Assembly (NCBI GenBank): GCA_963825615.1
Contig: CAWGTV010000008.1
Coordinates: forward strand, 62,001-126,000
DNA length: 64,000 nt
Direction: 5' to 3'
Source of the DNA: JAHEDT01 sp963825615
GTDB taxonomy: Bacteria > Desulfobacterota > Desulfuromonadia > Desulfuromonadales > BM103
Part shown: in pieces, positions 53,954 to 64,000 of the stretch
How the letters are laid out: each line of letters opens with the position of its first letter
How positions within the stretch are numbered: position 1 is the first letter of the stretch
Notes under the pieces: generated by a model
The model's input: only the letters and a program-made list of their open reading frames with translations
Database searches by the model: none
Told to the model about the DNA's origin: nothing
Position numbers and translations under genes: made by a program

Positions 53954-54982
53954 TTAAAATGCATTCAACCTGCGCAAAAACGCCTTGAGCAGACCATAAT
54001 TGCGTCGGTTGAATTTGAAGACCAGGCGTGGCAGGTCAACGAGATCAGGCTGGTCCTGCTCTTCCGGCAGCGCGCAGGTCAATTCGAGGTGACTGCCAGG
54101 CTGGATGATTTCGCTGAACTCCTCTTCCAGGGTCGCCAGGTTCGCAGCACTCAACGGCTTGTTGAGGCGGATGACCAGGGTCGACCCCACCCATCGGCTG
54201 GAGTGGTAGATGCGATAGAAGTCATGGATGACCTGCGCCGCCTCGAAAGGGTCACGGGTAATCGTGAAGAGGCTGAAATCCTCACCGGAAATCAGGCCGC
54301 GTTTGAGCATGACTTTCTTCATGTAATCCAGCCAGGGTTCCCAGTAACTGCCATCATCATCATCGATCAGCACCAGCGGGATCGGCGGATTCTTGCCGGT
54401 CTGTACCAGGGTCAGGGTTTCCATGGCCTCATCCATAGTGCCAAATCCGCCGGGGAAGAGCGCAACAGCATCCGCCTCCTTGAGGAACGCCACCTTGCGG
54501 GTAAAAAAGTAACGGTAGGTAATGGAATGGCCGCTATTCTCCATGACCGGGTTGGTTTCCTGCTCGAAGGGCAGGCGAATATTGACGGCAAAGGAGTTCT
54601 CGGCACCAGCGCCCTCGTTGCCGGCCTGCATGATGCCGGGCCCGCCGCCGGTGATCACCATGTAGCCGAGGCGCACCAGCTGGCGCGAAAAGGTCACGCA
54701 TTTCTGATAGATCGGCTCGGTCGGCGCGGTGCGCGCCGAACCGAAGATCGTCACCTTTTTGCGCCCGCGGTACGGACCGAACATCTTGCTGGTGTAGCGC
54801 ATCTCCTTCATGGTTGCCCGCAGCATCTTCAGGTCAGCGAGGTAGTCGTTTTCCTTGCCGGTCTTTAAGGCACTGATCACCATTTCCCGGATGATCTCCG
54901 GATGATGCACTTCGGCCATCGTCAGGATTTCATCGATCAGTTCATCAAGCGGGCCGTTGGTTTTCTTAAAACTGATGTCCAT
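53954..54982 (-). CDS. LOG-family protein (nucleotide 5'-monophosphate nucleosidase type, TIGR00730-like)
   Basis: Protein of 342 residues with the LOG signature PGGFGTMDEAMETLTLVQTGK near 196-216 and MVITGGGPGIMQAGNEGA near 110-127. LOG proteins, long misannotated as lysine decarboxylases, hydrolyse nucleoside monophosphates such as cytokinin ribotides or AMP. An N-terminal helical extension of about 80 residues and a C-terminal extension exceed the short LOG form, resembling the longer PpnN-like class. It follows the YkgJ gene by 28 bp on the same strand. The natural substrate is unknown. Confidence 0.87.
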   Translation of the reverse strand: MDISFKKTNGPLDELIDEILTMAEVHHPEIIREMVISALKTGKENDYLADLKMLRATMKEMRYTSKMFGPYRGRKKVTIFGSARTAPTEPIYQKCVTFSRQLVRLGYMVITGGGPGIMQAGNEGAGAENSFAVNIRLPFEQETNPVMENSGHSITYRYFFTRKVAFLKEADAVALFPGGFGTMDEAMETLTLVQTGKNPPIPLVLIDDDDGSYWEPWLDYMKKVMLKRGLISGEDFSLFTITRDPFEAAQVIHDFYRIYHSSRWVGSTLVIRLNKPLSAANLATLEEEFSEIIQPGSHLELTCALPEEQDQPDLVDLPRLVFKFNRRNYGLLKAFLRRLNAF

Positions 54983-55010
54983 GGCATTATCCTAGACTGA
55001 ATTTGAAAAG

Positions 55011-55571
55011 TTATTCTACCACGACTCGCCGATTTGAGATGAGGATTTGTCCATCACCGACGCGTGTCATGGCAATCCACAGGCCACGCAGACTGGCGGC
55101 CGGGTAGCGATCTGCGATCGCTTGGTATTCCTTGCGCAACTGGCGGTCCAACGTTCTCAGCATTTGCTGCCCCTCATCGCCAAGGCTCTCTTCCAACTGC
55201 TCACAAAAGAAGGTGATGCAATTGTAAGGACGCTGGGCAACGGGTATGCTGCAGCCATTTTCTCCCAGGTATGGGCAGGTTTTTGAGAAATCAGGGGCCG
55301 GTGGGTCATCACCTTCGATAAGATAACCCAGCAGGTTAGTCAGAGTGAGATGATGAAGGCCGCAACCGCAACATGCCCCTTGACAAGCGGCACATGCAGT
55401 TTCACCACTGGCTCTGGTAAAAAGGTTGTTTAAAGCCACCTGGAGATCTCCAATGGCGGTCAGTCTCACTCTGAGATCCTCCCTGTCGGCCTCTTCAAGC
55501 CCGGCAAGATCATCCTTGATTTTCGTCAGGAGGGTTTTCCAGTTAGTCGTTGAAGGTCTCTGATATATCAT
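55011..55571 (-). CDS. YkgJ-like cysteine-cluster protein
   Basis: Protein of 186 residues with cysteines in the YkgJ pattern: CAACQGACCGCGLHHLT near 60-76 and CPYLGENGCSIPVAQRPYNCITFFC near 99-123. Zinc or iron binding is presumed for the family; function is unknown. The frame begins at 55571. It is related in type but not closely in sequence to the protein encoded at 17610-18302. It lies upstream of the LOG gene on the same strand and downstream of an AT-rich methyltransferase gene. Confidence 0.78.
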   Translation of the reverse strand: MIYQRPSTTNWKTLLTKIKDDLAGLEEADREDLRVRLTAIGDLQVALNNLFTRASGETACAACQGACCGCGLHHLTLTNLLGYLIEGDDPPAPDFSKTCPYLGENGCSIPVAQRPYNCITFFCEQLEESLGDEGQQMLRTLDRQLRKEYQAIADRYPAASLRGLWIAMTRVGDGQILISNRRVVVE

Positions 55572-55685
55572 ATTGAACGATAAGGTTTTGGCCCTTGCAA
55601 AATCAGAATTTAAGCTATTGTTTTCGACCCAGGCCAGGATTGATTACTTGTCGCCAAGCGGTTACCATTATGGCGCGGGTGATCT

Positions 55686-56654
55686 TCAGCTGCCTTGCAT
55701 CGATAGGATGCTACGCTTTTCCACAGGGCAGGCGATGATGTTGTCCTGGCCGGATTGACACCAATGGTTGCAGGAAATAATCTCATAGTGCCCGGACTTC
55801 CTAGCTCCGGCGCCCCTTCTTCTGGCTTTACGGCCATTAGCTTTTCGGGTATTGAAAACGAAGAGATCATAATCGGCAGGCAACAATGCCTTAAACTCTC
55901 CAATAGACCTGAATGAGAGTGCTTTGCCGTAACTGACCTCGCAGATGATGATCGGTCTCTGGGTGGTTATTGTCTGCTGCAATCCTGATAGCACTTTCTT
56001 CTCAAAACCTTCTACATCAATCTTCATCAGTGTTACTGGCAGAATATTGTTTCGTTCGAAATATTCATCCCCCCTGACCAGCGAGAGTTCTCCGGTTGCC
56101 ACCGTGCTCTTTTCCCGGGTGCTCGCATCGAAAGAGCCAATTCCCTTGTTTCGTCCCGTGGGCGCATAGAAGGTTAATTGTTCTGTTTTGTCGCTCAGGC
56201 CAATCTTATGTAGCTTTATATTGCTAATCTGGTTCAAAGCGATGTGATCTTCAAGCCTGGCGCTCACATCATCGAATGGTTCGAAGGCATGTACCTGATC
56301 AACCAGTCGTGACACAAAGAGAGAGTGCTGTCCTATATTCGCGCCGATATCACAGAAACAGCTCCGCAGGCCTTCTGCGTTGCGGTTATCACCGGTGTGT
56401 TGTTGTTTGATGTTGCAGAGAGTATCTCCAAGGAAATACAGGAGAGGTTTCTCGAAGGCTCCAAAATAAAAGATGCTGAATTCAATACTGTTGTTCAGGT
56501 TTCCTTGATAACGCAGGCCGAAAAACTCTTTATTGAACGGGTGGTCCGGGACTTCCCCATAGCGGCAGAGTTTCTTATAGATGGCTCTCTTATACTTCAC
56601 ATCCAACCAGGTGTGTCGCCAAAGGAGCTGGTAGAAACGGTGTGCCATACTCAT
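55686..56654 (-). CDS. FkbM-family methyltransferase
   Basis: SAM-dependent methyltransferase of about 322 residues. The SAM site is CFCDIGANIGQHSLFVSRLV, with an acidic residue in VHAFEPFDD; the FkbM mark KIDVEGFEKKVLSGLQQ follows. Start 56654 (MSMAHRFYQLL) is chosen because the longer frame runs into the rnpB terminator hairpin; GGAAG lies upstream. The gene is clearly richer in A and T than its neighbours, which suggests horizontal transfer. The C-terminus (RKARRRGAGARKSGHYEI) is unusually basic. FkbM enzymes often methylate O-antigen or other sugars; no sugar genes adjoin it here, so the substrate is unknown. Confidence 0.8.
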   Translation of the reverse strand: MSMAHRFYQLLWRHTWLDVKYKRAIYKKLCRYGEVPDHPFNKEFFGLRYQGNLNNSIEFSIFYFGAFEKPLLYFLGDTLCNIKQQHTGDNRNAEGLRSCFCDIGANIGQHSLFVSRLVDQVHAFEPFDDVSARLEDHIALNQISNIKLHKIGLSDKTEQLTFYAPTGRNKGIGSFDASTREKSTVATGELSLVRGDEYFERNNILPVTLMKIDVEGFEKKVLSGLQQTITTQRPIIICEVSYGKALSFRSIGEFKALLPADYDLFVFNTRKANGRKARRRGAGARKSGHYEIISCNHWCQSGQDNIIACPVEKRSILSMQGS

Positions 56655-56679
56655 GCTGAGAATCGCTTCCAGAAATGAA

Positions 56680-56708
56680 GCGGCACCGGGCATCAGCCCA
56701 GGTGCCGC
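56680..56708 (-). terminator. Intrinsic terminator of rnpB
   Basis: GCGGCACCTGGGC and GCCCGGTGCCGC pair around TGAT directly after the rnpB 3' end, followed by TTCATTTCT on the minus strand. Confidence 0.8.
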
Positions 56709-56713
56709 ACTCA

Positions 56714-57122
56714 GATGTGGTCGAAGAGAACCGTAAGCCGGGTTCTGTTCCCTGCAGCGGTTACCCCCTGCCGGGTGACGATCATTCCTCTAGGACCGCC
56801 GTTGCCGACGGCCTCAAGCAGTCTGACCCGGGAGCTTCGGACGGGCCGCCCTCAAGCACTCCCCTATTTGACCTTGCTCCGGATGGGGTTTACCGAGCTG
56901 CCGACGTCACCGTCGACACTGGTGAGCTCTTACCTCACCCTTTCACCCTTACCAGCCGTCGCACGAGGCTTCGGCGGGCGGTCTTCTCTCTGTGGCACTT
57001 TCCCTGGGGTCGCCCCCGGTCCCCGTTAAGGACCATCCTGCCCTGCGGAGCCCGGACTTTCCTCCCCCCACCTTCGCACAAGGCTCCAGCGGGCGGCGAT
57101 CGCCTGGTTGTCTCCAACCACG
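56714..57122 (-). ncRNA. rnpB: RNase P RNA, bacterial type A
   Basis: On the minus strand the hallmark segments of RNase P RNA occur in order: GAGGAAAGTCCGGGCTCC near the 5' end, AGGGTGAAAGGGTGAGGTAAGAG in the middle, and ACAGAACCCGGCTTACG near the 3' end. The ends GTGGT and ACCAC can form helix P1. The length of about 409 nt fits type A. It catalyses 5' maturation of tRNA. It lies directly downstream of the zinc-ribbon gene, a neighbourhood known from Geobacter relatives. Ends are approximate to a few bases. Confidence 0.93.
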
Positions 57123-57129
57123 TGGACTA

Positions 57130-57841
57130 TCAGTTGTGCGCCGTCACGAAAAGCAGCCGGTTGCAATGGGGACAGGACTGGATTTCGTTAACGATAAAGA
57201 GGCTATTGAACATCTGCGGCGGCAGATGCATATGGCAGCCGAGACAGGCGCCGCCGCTGGCCTCAACCACAGCCACGCCGGCGCGCCTGGACATCAGCAG
57301 CTCATACCGCTTACGCAGGCTTTTCGGTAGATCTTCCATCAGGAGCTCGCGTTGGCGGTCCATCTCGGCGAGTTTCTCAATGACTGCGACCTGAGAGGCA
57401 TCGACCTCAGCACAACGTATCGCTGCCTGCTCGACGCTCTGTGCCAAGGCGTTGTCCTTCTCTGTCTTGTCAGTGGCAAGCGAGGTCAACGTCTCGTTCT
57501 TGGCATCAATCTTCGCCTGCAGTTCCTTGGAAAGTTTCTTGGCCGTGTCAACTTCCTTGAGGACCGCGACGTACTCTTTCTGCGTCTTGATCTGTGGCAG
57601 TCTCAACTCGGAGCGCTCAATGTTCTGCTGCTCCATGGTCAAGGATTTGACCAGTTCGGCCTTTTCATCTTCAAGTCCGCCGATCTCTGCCGCCAGGCTG
57701 TCAACCATCTGCTGAAGACGGTCCAGCTCTGCCTTGAGAACCTGCTGTTCGTTGAGCCCGGCCTGCCGCTTGGTTCTCAACGATCTTCTTCTGCGTATCC
57801 AACTCCTGCAAATCTCGCAGTAACTGCAACTGCTTCTGCAC
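57130..57841 (-). CDS. Coiled-coil C4 zinc-ribbon protein, +1 frameshift
   Basis: Protein of about 236 residues. Residues 1-170 are almost pure coiled coil (LQLLRDLQELDTQKKIVEN..., LDRLQQMVDSLAAEIGGLEDEKAELV). The C-terminus has a zinc ribbon, CLGCHMHLPP...CPHCNRLLF. The start is GTG at 57841 behind GGGAGG. An extra base at about 57772 separates the first 23 codons from the rest; removing it gives KKIVENKRQAGLNEQQVL. The family is widespread next to nif3/ybgI genes, as here, and its role is not established. The frameshift is probably a sequence error. Confidence 0.85.
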
Positions 57842-57902
57842 GATAAAGGCCTCCCTTGTGAGTAATCTCTTTGTATCGGCGAACTAGCAACCGAGGGTGC
57901 TA

Positions 57903-59029
57903 TCAGTACAACCGGAACGGGTCCTGCTCTCCGGCATAGGCTTCAAAAACAATCTCCCAATGACGGTCACCGGAAGCTCTTTGCAACGCGTGAGTCACCT
58001 GCTCGATCATCAGCTTTTCCGTGGCAAAATGCCCGGCATCAATCAAGGCGATCCCGAGTTCTTCCGCCTGCCGGGCTTCGTGGTACTTGACATCCCCGGT
58101 GACCAGCACATCCGCGCCCTGGCGATGAGCCGTCTGCAACAGCCCGGCGCCACTGCCGCCGCAGACGGCGACCTTGTGCACGGTCCGGCTCCCCGCCCCG
58201 GTCAGGCGGAGATGGTCACAATCGAGCGCCACCTTGACCTGGGCGGCAAAAGCATCCAGGGACAAGGCCTCCGGCAACCGACCGATCCGCCCCAGCCCGG
58301 CGCCAGGCACCTGGTTCTGCAGGGGCACAAGATCGTAGGCGACCTCTTCGTAAGGATGGACTTTGTGCATCTTGTCCAGGACCCGCAGCAGCTTGCGTCT
58401 GGGCACAACCGTCTCGAGCCGAAGTTCCTCAACCTCTGCGTTGCGCCCGATCTCGCCGATGAAGGGGTTGGTTCCCTCGCCGGCACGAAAGGTCCCGGTG
58501 CCCGGGCTGCGGAAGGAGACAGTGGTCGTAAGCGCCGATTTCTCCGGCTCCCGCCGAGAAAAGCGCTTCGGCAACATTTTGTTCGTGGCCGGCCGGGACA
58601 AACACGACCAGCTTCAGATAGTCACCGGCAGCCGGCTGAAGAGGCGTACTCTGCGCTATGCCCAGCTGCTCTGCCAGCCAGCTGTTGAGACCGGCCACGG
58701 CACTATCCAGGTTGGTATGGGCACTGATGATGGCAACCCCGGCGCGCACCGCAGTCCAGACCACCCGGCCGACCGCATCATCGGCAGTCAAGCGCTTGAG
58801 CGGACGAAACAGCAGGGGGTGATGGGTGACCAGGGCCTGGGCACCGGCGTCACGAGCGGCTTCCACCGCTGCGAGGCCGGGATCGAGAGCCACCAGGACA
58901 CGCTCCAGAGGGGCCCCTGGATCACCGACCTGCAGGCCGACGTTGTCCCAATCTTCGGCCAGATCCGGGGCATAAAGGCTTGTGAACCAGCCCGACCAGA
59001 TCCTGTATGCGTTGTCCCTGTTTTGCCAT
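57903..59029 (-). CDS. Nif3/YbgI-type dinuclear metal-binding protein, two +1 frameshifts
   Basis: Nif3-like protein of about 374 residues after correction. The N-terminal half has metal ligands in LVTHHPLLFRPLK and SAHTNLDSAVAGLN; the C-terminal half has VTGDVKYHEARQAEE and DAGHFATEK. Frame breaks are at about 58984 (VHK to LYAPDLAEDWDNVGLQVGD) and 58530 (AYDHC to SFRSPGTGTF); both are +1. The inserted central domain (KMHKVHPYEEVAYDLVPL) is the PII-like CutA1 insertion found in longer Nif3 proteins. The family is ubiquitous, and its exact function is unsettled; GTP cyclohydrolase I-like activity has been proposed for some. The start at 59029 gives MAKQGQRIQDLV. Confidence 0.87.
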
Positions 59030-59061
59030 TGTCACGGTCTGTGTTGTCCTCGCCCTCAATG

Positions 59062-59095
59062 TAAAAAGAGTGCAACCTGGTTTTCGGCTGCACTC
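59062..59095 (-). terminator. Terminator downstream of the tRNA gene
   Basis: GAGTGCA (minus strand 59094-59088) pairs with TGCACTC (59073-59067) around a longer loop and is followed by TTTTT. It separates the rpoD-tRNA transcript from nif3. Confidence 0.75.
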
Positions 59096-59155
59096 CCTGT
59101 GACTTTAGAAATCTTTATGTGAACCAGTACATATCTATCATGGCGTTTAGGCGGG

Positions 59156-59231
59156 TGGTGGGCCCACCAGGGTTCGAACCTGGGACCAACCGGTTATGAG
59201 CCGGTGGCTCTTCCAACTGAGCTATGGGCCC
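59156..59231 (-). tRNA. tRNA with anticodon CAT (Ile2 or elongator Met)
   Basis: A 76-nt cloverleaf including an encoded CCA: acceptor GGGCCCA pairs with TGGGCCC, D arm AGCTC...GAGC, anticodon stem CCGGC-TCATAAC-CGG with CAT, and T arm CCAGG-TTCGAAC-CTGG. C4 and C5 in the acceptor stem and the CTCATAAC loop resemble tRNA-Ile2, whose C34 is modified to lysidine by TilS; elongator tRNA-Met cannot be excluded by eye. It lies 119 bp downstream of rpoD on the same strand. Confidence 0.93.
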
Positions 59232-59350
59232 GCAAAAGTTCAAAGCAGAAGTGTAAGTTGCACTAAATTGACTGTCAATCACTTTCCGGTGCCCGGCATC
59301 TTTCTTGACGAAACCACAGCTGGTCAGGGCGTGTCAAGGCCCACTTGCCG

Positions 59351-61114
<1,764 letters not shown>

Positions 61115-61201
61115 CAAATATTCCCCTCGAGGATGCTTGTCCAAGTCAAGCACTGGCATTTTTTAGGCAAGCTTTGGATTATATGAGCAAGCCACTATTT
61201 T

Positions 61202-62989
61202 TCAAAGCTTTTTTTTGAGCTTTTGGTTAATCTCTATCCGTTCTCGCTGACACTTCATCAGTGCGGCTTCATCGTTAGCGCCCTGCGCATCCTGTTCGAA
61301 CCGATCAAGTTCCTTTAATCTCTGGCGCAAAACTGCGTTGCTCACAGCCCGACGGCAATCATTGAAAATCTTTTCCGGGTTGTCCGCCCAGCCTTGATCC
61401 TCCTGCAAAACCAGACTGGCCAACAAGGACTGCTGGGTTTCGTCAAGGGAAGCATCGATCAGGTCTTCGGGCAGGCGACCCTCTTCATCCACACAGCCCA
61501 GCAGATAATCCGCCAGGTTGCGGTACAGGCCGTCGAGAAACAGCTCGCCGGTCCCTTCGTCGCGGACACGCTGACGCTGTTGGTCATCAATCAACATCAA
61601 GCGTAGCAGGTATTTCTCGGTTTGTCCTGATTCCGGTGAAGGCTGGCGGCCGGGCGGCGACGACACCGCCGCACGACGGACCGGCGGCGTCACTGCCGTG
61701 CCGGCGCGTACTTTTGACTGCAACAACTCGACATCGAGGCCGGTCAAAAACGCCAGCCGTTTCAGGTAAAGACTGCGCTCGAGGTCCCCCGGCAGGCGAC
61801 GAATCCGCTCGAGGGCCTGTTCGGCGGCCCGCGCGCGTCCCTCAACACTCTGATCGTTGATGTGCAACTGCTCCTCGATAAAAACCTCCAGGACCGGGCG
61901 CGCAGCCTCGAGACAGCCCCGGAAGCCTTCTTCGCCCCTGGCCTTGAGGAGAGAATCAGGGTCTTCACCCGCCGGCATGGCGACCACACTGACCGCCAGA
62001 CCGACCGGCAGCAGGGCGTCCATGGCACGAAAAGTCGCCTGCCGGCCAGCCGCGTCCTCATCGAAAATCAGTAGCACCTTGTCAGCGTAACGTTTCAGCA
62101 AACGAGCATGTTCCGCAGTCAGAGCGGTGCCGCAGGTGGCGACGGCCGCCGGGAAACCGGCCCGGTGCAAGGCCAAGACGTCGAAATAACCCTCGACCAC
62201 CAGGGCTTCGCCACCTTGGCGCATGGCATCACGGGCCTGATACAGGCCGTAAAGGGTCTGCCCTTTGTGGTAGACCTCGGTCTCCGGAGAGTTGATGTAC
62301 TTGGGTAGACTGTCATCGAGAACCCGGCCGCCAAAAGCGACGATGCGCCCCTGCAGGTCCTGAATCGGAAAAAGCAAACGATTGCGGAACAGGTCGTAAT
62401 CACCCCGGCCCTGCTTGCCCGGGCGGACCAGACCGGCCTGGCGGACATCTTCGGCGGTGAAATGCTCTCCAGCCAGGTGGATCGCCAGAGAATCCCAGCC
62501 TTCCGGTGCAAACCCGAGCTGAAAGGCACGCACCGTCTCGCCTTCATAGCCCCGCTGACGCAGGTAGCGCCGACCGGACGCTCCGGCTTCCTCTTCGAGC
62601 AGCACATGGTGATAAAAACCCGCAGCGACCCCGTTGATGCGCAGCAGGCGCTCCCGGGCTTCGCGGCGGGCGATCTCAGCGGGGGAGACGGCCTCTTCTT
62701 CGACGTCGATGCCGACCTTTTCCCCGAGTCGCCGCACCGCCTCGGGAAAACTCAAACCCTCCATACGCATGACGAAGGAGAAGGCATTGCCACCGACGCC
62801 ACAACCGAAGCAGTGAAAGATCTGCCGGGCTGAATTGACATTGAACGAAGGCGACTTTTCCTGGTGAAAGGGGCAGAGGCCCTGGTGGTTGACACCGGCA
62901 CGCTTGAGCGGAAGATAGCTGGAGACCACTTCGACAATATCGATGCGATCACGGATCTCCTGGATTTTTTCGTCTGCGATGCGTCCCAT
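61202..62989 (-). CDS. dnaG: DNA primase DnaG
   Basis: Replication primase of 595 residues. The CHC2 zinc-binding domain is CPFHQEKSPSFNVNSARQIFHCFGC near 39-63. The TOPRIM core has ALVVEGYFDVLALH and LIFDEDAAGRQA with the catalytic acidic residues. The C-terminal helicase-binding region is less conserved, as usual. The ATG overlaps the mutS2 stop as TGATG, so translation is coupled. It is followed by rpoD. Confidence 0.95.
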   Translation of the reverse strand: MGRIADEKIQEIRDRIDIVEVVSSYLPLKRAGVNHQGLCPFHQEKSPSFNVNSARQIFHCFGCGVGGNAFSFVMRMEGLSFPEAVRRLGEKVGIDVEEEAVSPAEIARREARERLLRINGVAAGFYHHVLLEEEAGASGRRYLRQRGYEGETVRAFQLGFAPEGWDSLAIHLAGEHFTAEDVRQAGLVRPGKQGRGDYDLFRNRLLFPIQDLQGRIVAFGGRVLDDSLPKYINSPETEVYHKGQTLYGLYQARDAMRQGGEALVVEGYFDVLALHRAGFPAAVATCGTALTAEHARLLKRYADKVLLIFDEDAAGRQATFRAMDALLPVGLAVSVVAMPAGEDPDSLLKARGEEGFRGCLEAARPVLEVFIEEQLHINDQSVEGRARAAEQALERIRRLPGDLERSLYLKRLAFLTGLDVELLQSKVRAGTAVTPPVRRAAVSSPPGRQPSPESGQTEKYLLRLMLIDDQQRQRVRDEGTGELFLDGLYRNLADYLLGCVDEEGRLPEDLIDASLDETQQSLLASLVLQEDQGWADNPEKIFNDCRRAVSNAVLRQRLKELDRFEQDAQGANDEAALMKCQRERIEINQKLKKKL

Positions 62990-64000
62990 CAGTGTCGCAA
63001 CTCCACCAGTGTCACGTTGTCGCCGCCTTCTTCTGCCGCTGCGGCCCGGAAAATGGCGACCTCAGAGCGCTCGGCGAGAAACTGCCTGACCGCATGGCGC
63101 AGGACGCCCTGACCGGCACCATGGACAATCTCCAGCGTCTCTTCGCCATGCAGTAGCGCTTCGTCAAGAAATCGGCCAAGCAATCCCTGAGCATCTTCAA
63201 CCCGCTTGCCGACCAGGACCAGGCGCGGCAGAAATGCCTTGCGCTCGACTCGGTCGCCAATGCACGACGCCGGCCGGTGCTGCGCGGCAAAACGACGCGG
63301 CTGGAACTGGCGCAGGGCCAGGCGGTGCTGGCGCAGTTTTTTCCCGCCGGCCTGCAGTTCAATGCGCTCGCCGTCAATGCGCGTGACTTCAGCTTCAATC
63401 CCCAGCTCCGGTACGTACAGGATTTCTCTGACGGCAACCTCTGCAGGGATCTGCTGCGGTCCCTGCGGCAAAGGATCGGGCAGCAGCTCCTGCAAGGCCC
63501 TGACCTCGCCGGTCAAAGCCGCGCGCTGTTTCGAGGACATGCCATCTGCGGGCATCTGGGAGAAGAGCTTCCGCAGTTTCTCCTCTGCGGCCGCCAGCAT
63601 GCCGAGACCCTGCTGTCGAGTCTCTTCGAGAATCGTCTGCCGCCGGGCGGCCAATTCCTTGCGCTCCTGCACAGTGCGCCGCCGGTCTTCCTCTGCAGCG
63701 GCGCGCAAGCGCTGGGCCGTGCTCAGCTCGTCGTCCAGCCTGGCCTGCAGGGTCTGCAGCCGCTCGATAATTGCGACCCCTTCGCGTTCCCCCTGTCCCA
63801 GGTAAGCTTCTGCGGCAGCGAGGATCTTTTCCGGCAAGCCAATCCGCCGGGCGATGGTGAACGCATGGCTGGCACCGGGAATGCCGTAATGCAGCCGGTA
63901 AGTCGGCTGCAGCGTTTCGGCATCAAATTCAACAGCGGCATTTTCTACCTGTGTTTCGAGCTGCGCATACCCCTTGACGACATGCAGGTGGGTGGTAGCC
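62989..64000 (-). CDS. mutS2: MutS2 endonuclease, C-terminal part (partial)
   Basis: The 3' end of a mutS2 gene that enters from the right edge. Readable from the edge: ATTHLHVVKGYAQLETQVENAAVEFDAETLQPTYRLHYGIPGASHAFTIARRIGLPEKI, the end of the MutS ATPase domain. A long coiled coil (about 63450-63800) follows, and the Smr domain (LVGKRVEDAQGLLGRFLDEALLHG, IVHGAGQGVLRHAVRQFL). In this Smr domain the usual DLRG is VLVGKR, so the nuclease motif is altered, while HGxGxG is intact. MutS2 acts in recombination suppression or ribosome rescue. No frameshift is seen in this part. Confidence 0.92.
   Translation of the reverse strand, partial: ATTHLHVVKGYAQLETQVENAAVEFDAETLQPTYRLHYGIPGASHAFTIARRIGLPEKILAAAEAYLGQGEREGVAIIERLQTLQARLDDELSTAQRLRAAAEEDRRRTVQERKELAARRQTILEETRQQGLGMLAAAEEKLRKLFSQMPADGMSSKQRAALTGEVRALQELLPDPLPQGPQQIPAEVAVREILYVPELGIEAEVTRIDGERIELQAGGKKLRQHRLALRQFQPRRFAAQHRPASCIGDRVERKAFLPRLVLVGKRVEDAQGLLGRFLDEALLHGEETLEIVHGAGQGVLRHAVRQFLAERSEVAIFRAAAAEEGGDNVTLVELRH

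Overview
The window looks like the chromosome of a Desulfuromonadales-type anaerobe (Geobacter/Desulfuromonas relatives). It is about 60% GC. It carries the block mutS2-dnaG-rpoD-tRNA-nif3-zinc-ribbon gene-rnpB, YkgJ-type cysteine-cluster proteins, TRAP transport of a small organic acid, a complete 2-oxoglutarate dehydrogenase operon and sigma-54 control of a catabolic operon. The assignment rests on gene content and protein style only, because no database search was possible.

Layout. 1-449: start of a LutC-type (LUD domain) lactate-utilisation gene on the minus strand. 798-5680: a ketone-body operon (thiolase, fused 3-oxoacid CoA-transferase, 3-hydroxybutyrate dehydrogenase, PAS/sigma-54 activator) behind a good -24/-12 promoter. 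5908-12374: TRAP transporter dctPQM, a universal stress protein and a GlcD/GlcF flavin/iron-sulfur 2-hydroxyacid oxidase. 12464-14672: an M23 peptidase and a FadR/LldR-type regulator. Near-identical ATTGGT-N3-ACCAAT operators lie just downstream of the -10 box of lutC, dctP and the regulator itself, so these genes probably form a local lactate (2-hydroxyacid) regulon. 14772-17591: a NarX/NarL-like two-component system divergent from a Spy/CpxP-like periplasmic protein. 17610-20754: small genes (YkgJ protein, degraded MshN-like gene, cytochrome b5 domain protein, YhcC radical SAM protein). 20876-30501: a glycogen/sugar-nucleotide cluster (receiver protein, nucleotidyltransferase/phosphomannomutase fusion, GalT, GH13 enzyme, GlgA, small acidic protein, HNH protein).

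30692-34367: trkA, trkH and an alpha/beta hydrolase. 34645-37896: a cyclopropane-fatty-acid synthase gene split by a 1,935-bp group II intron inserted in antisense orientation; removing the intron restores the frame exactly. 37893-38432: a DUF3750 lipoprotein, followed by a ~420-bp gap with a candidate small RNA. 38850-44505: minus-strand run of a response regulator with BTAD domain, pgeF, rluD, a small hypothetical gene, htrA and a HAD phosphatase. 44650-53840: elbB, rubredoxin, lipB, lipA, trxB, then sucA-sucB-lpd; lipoate synthesis sits beside its main client enzyme. 53954-64000: minus-strand LOG protein, YkgJ protein, FkbM methyltransferase, rnpB, zinc-ribbon protein, Nif3 protein, tRNA(CAT), rpoD, dnaG and partial mutS2.

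A striking property of the sequence is the number of single-base frameshifts in otherwise intact genes (thiolase, bdh, glcF, the GH13 enzyme twice, htrA, sucA, the zinc-ribbon gene, nif3 twice). Every one of these that I could resolve is a +1 insertion. That pattern fits insertion-biased sequencing error better than gene decay, so these genes are annotated as probably functional. The intron-encoded protein and the MshN-like gene are more heavily damaged.
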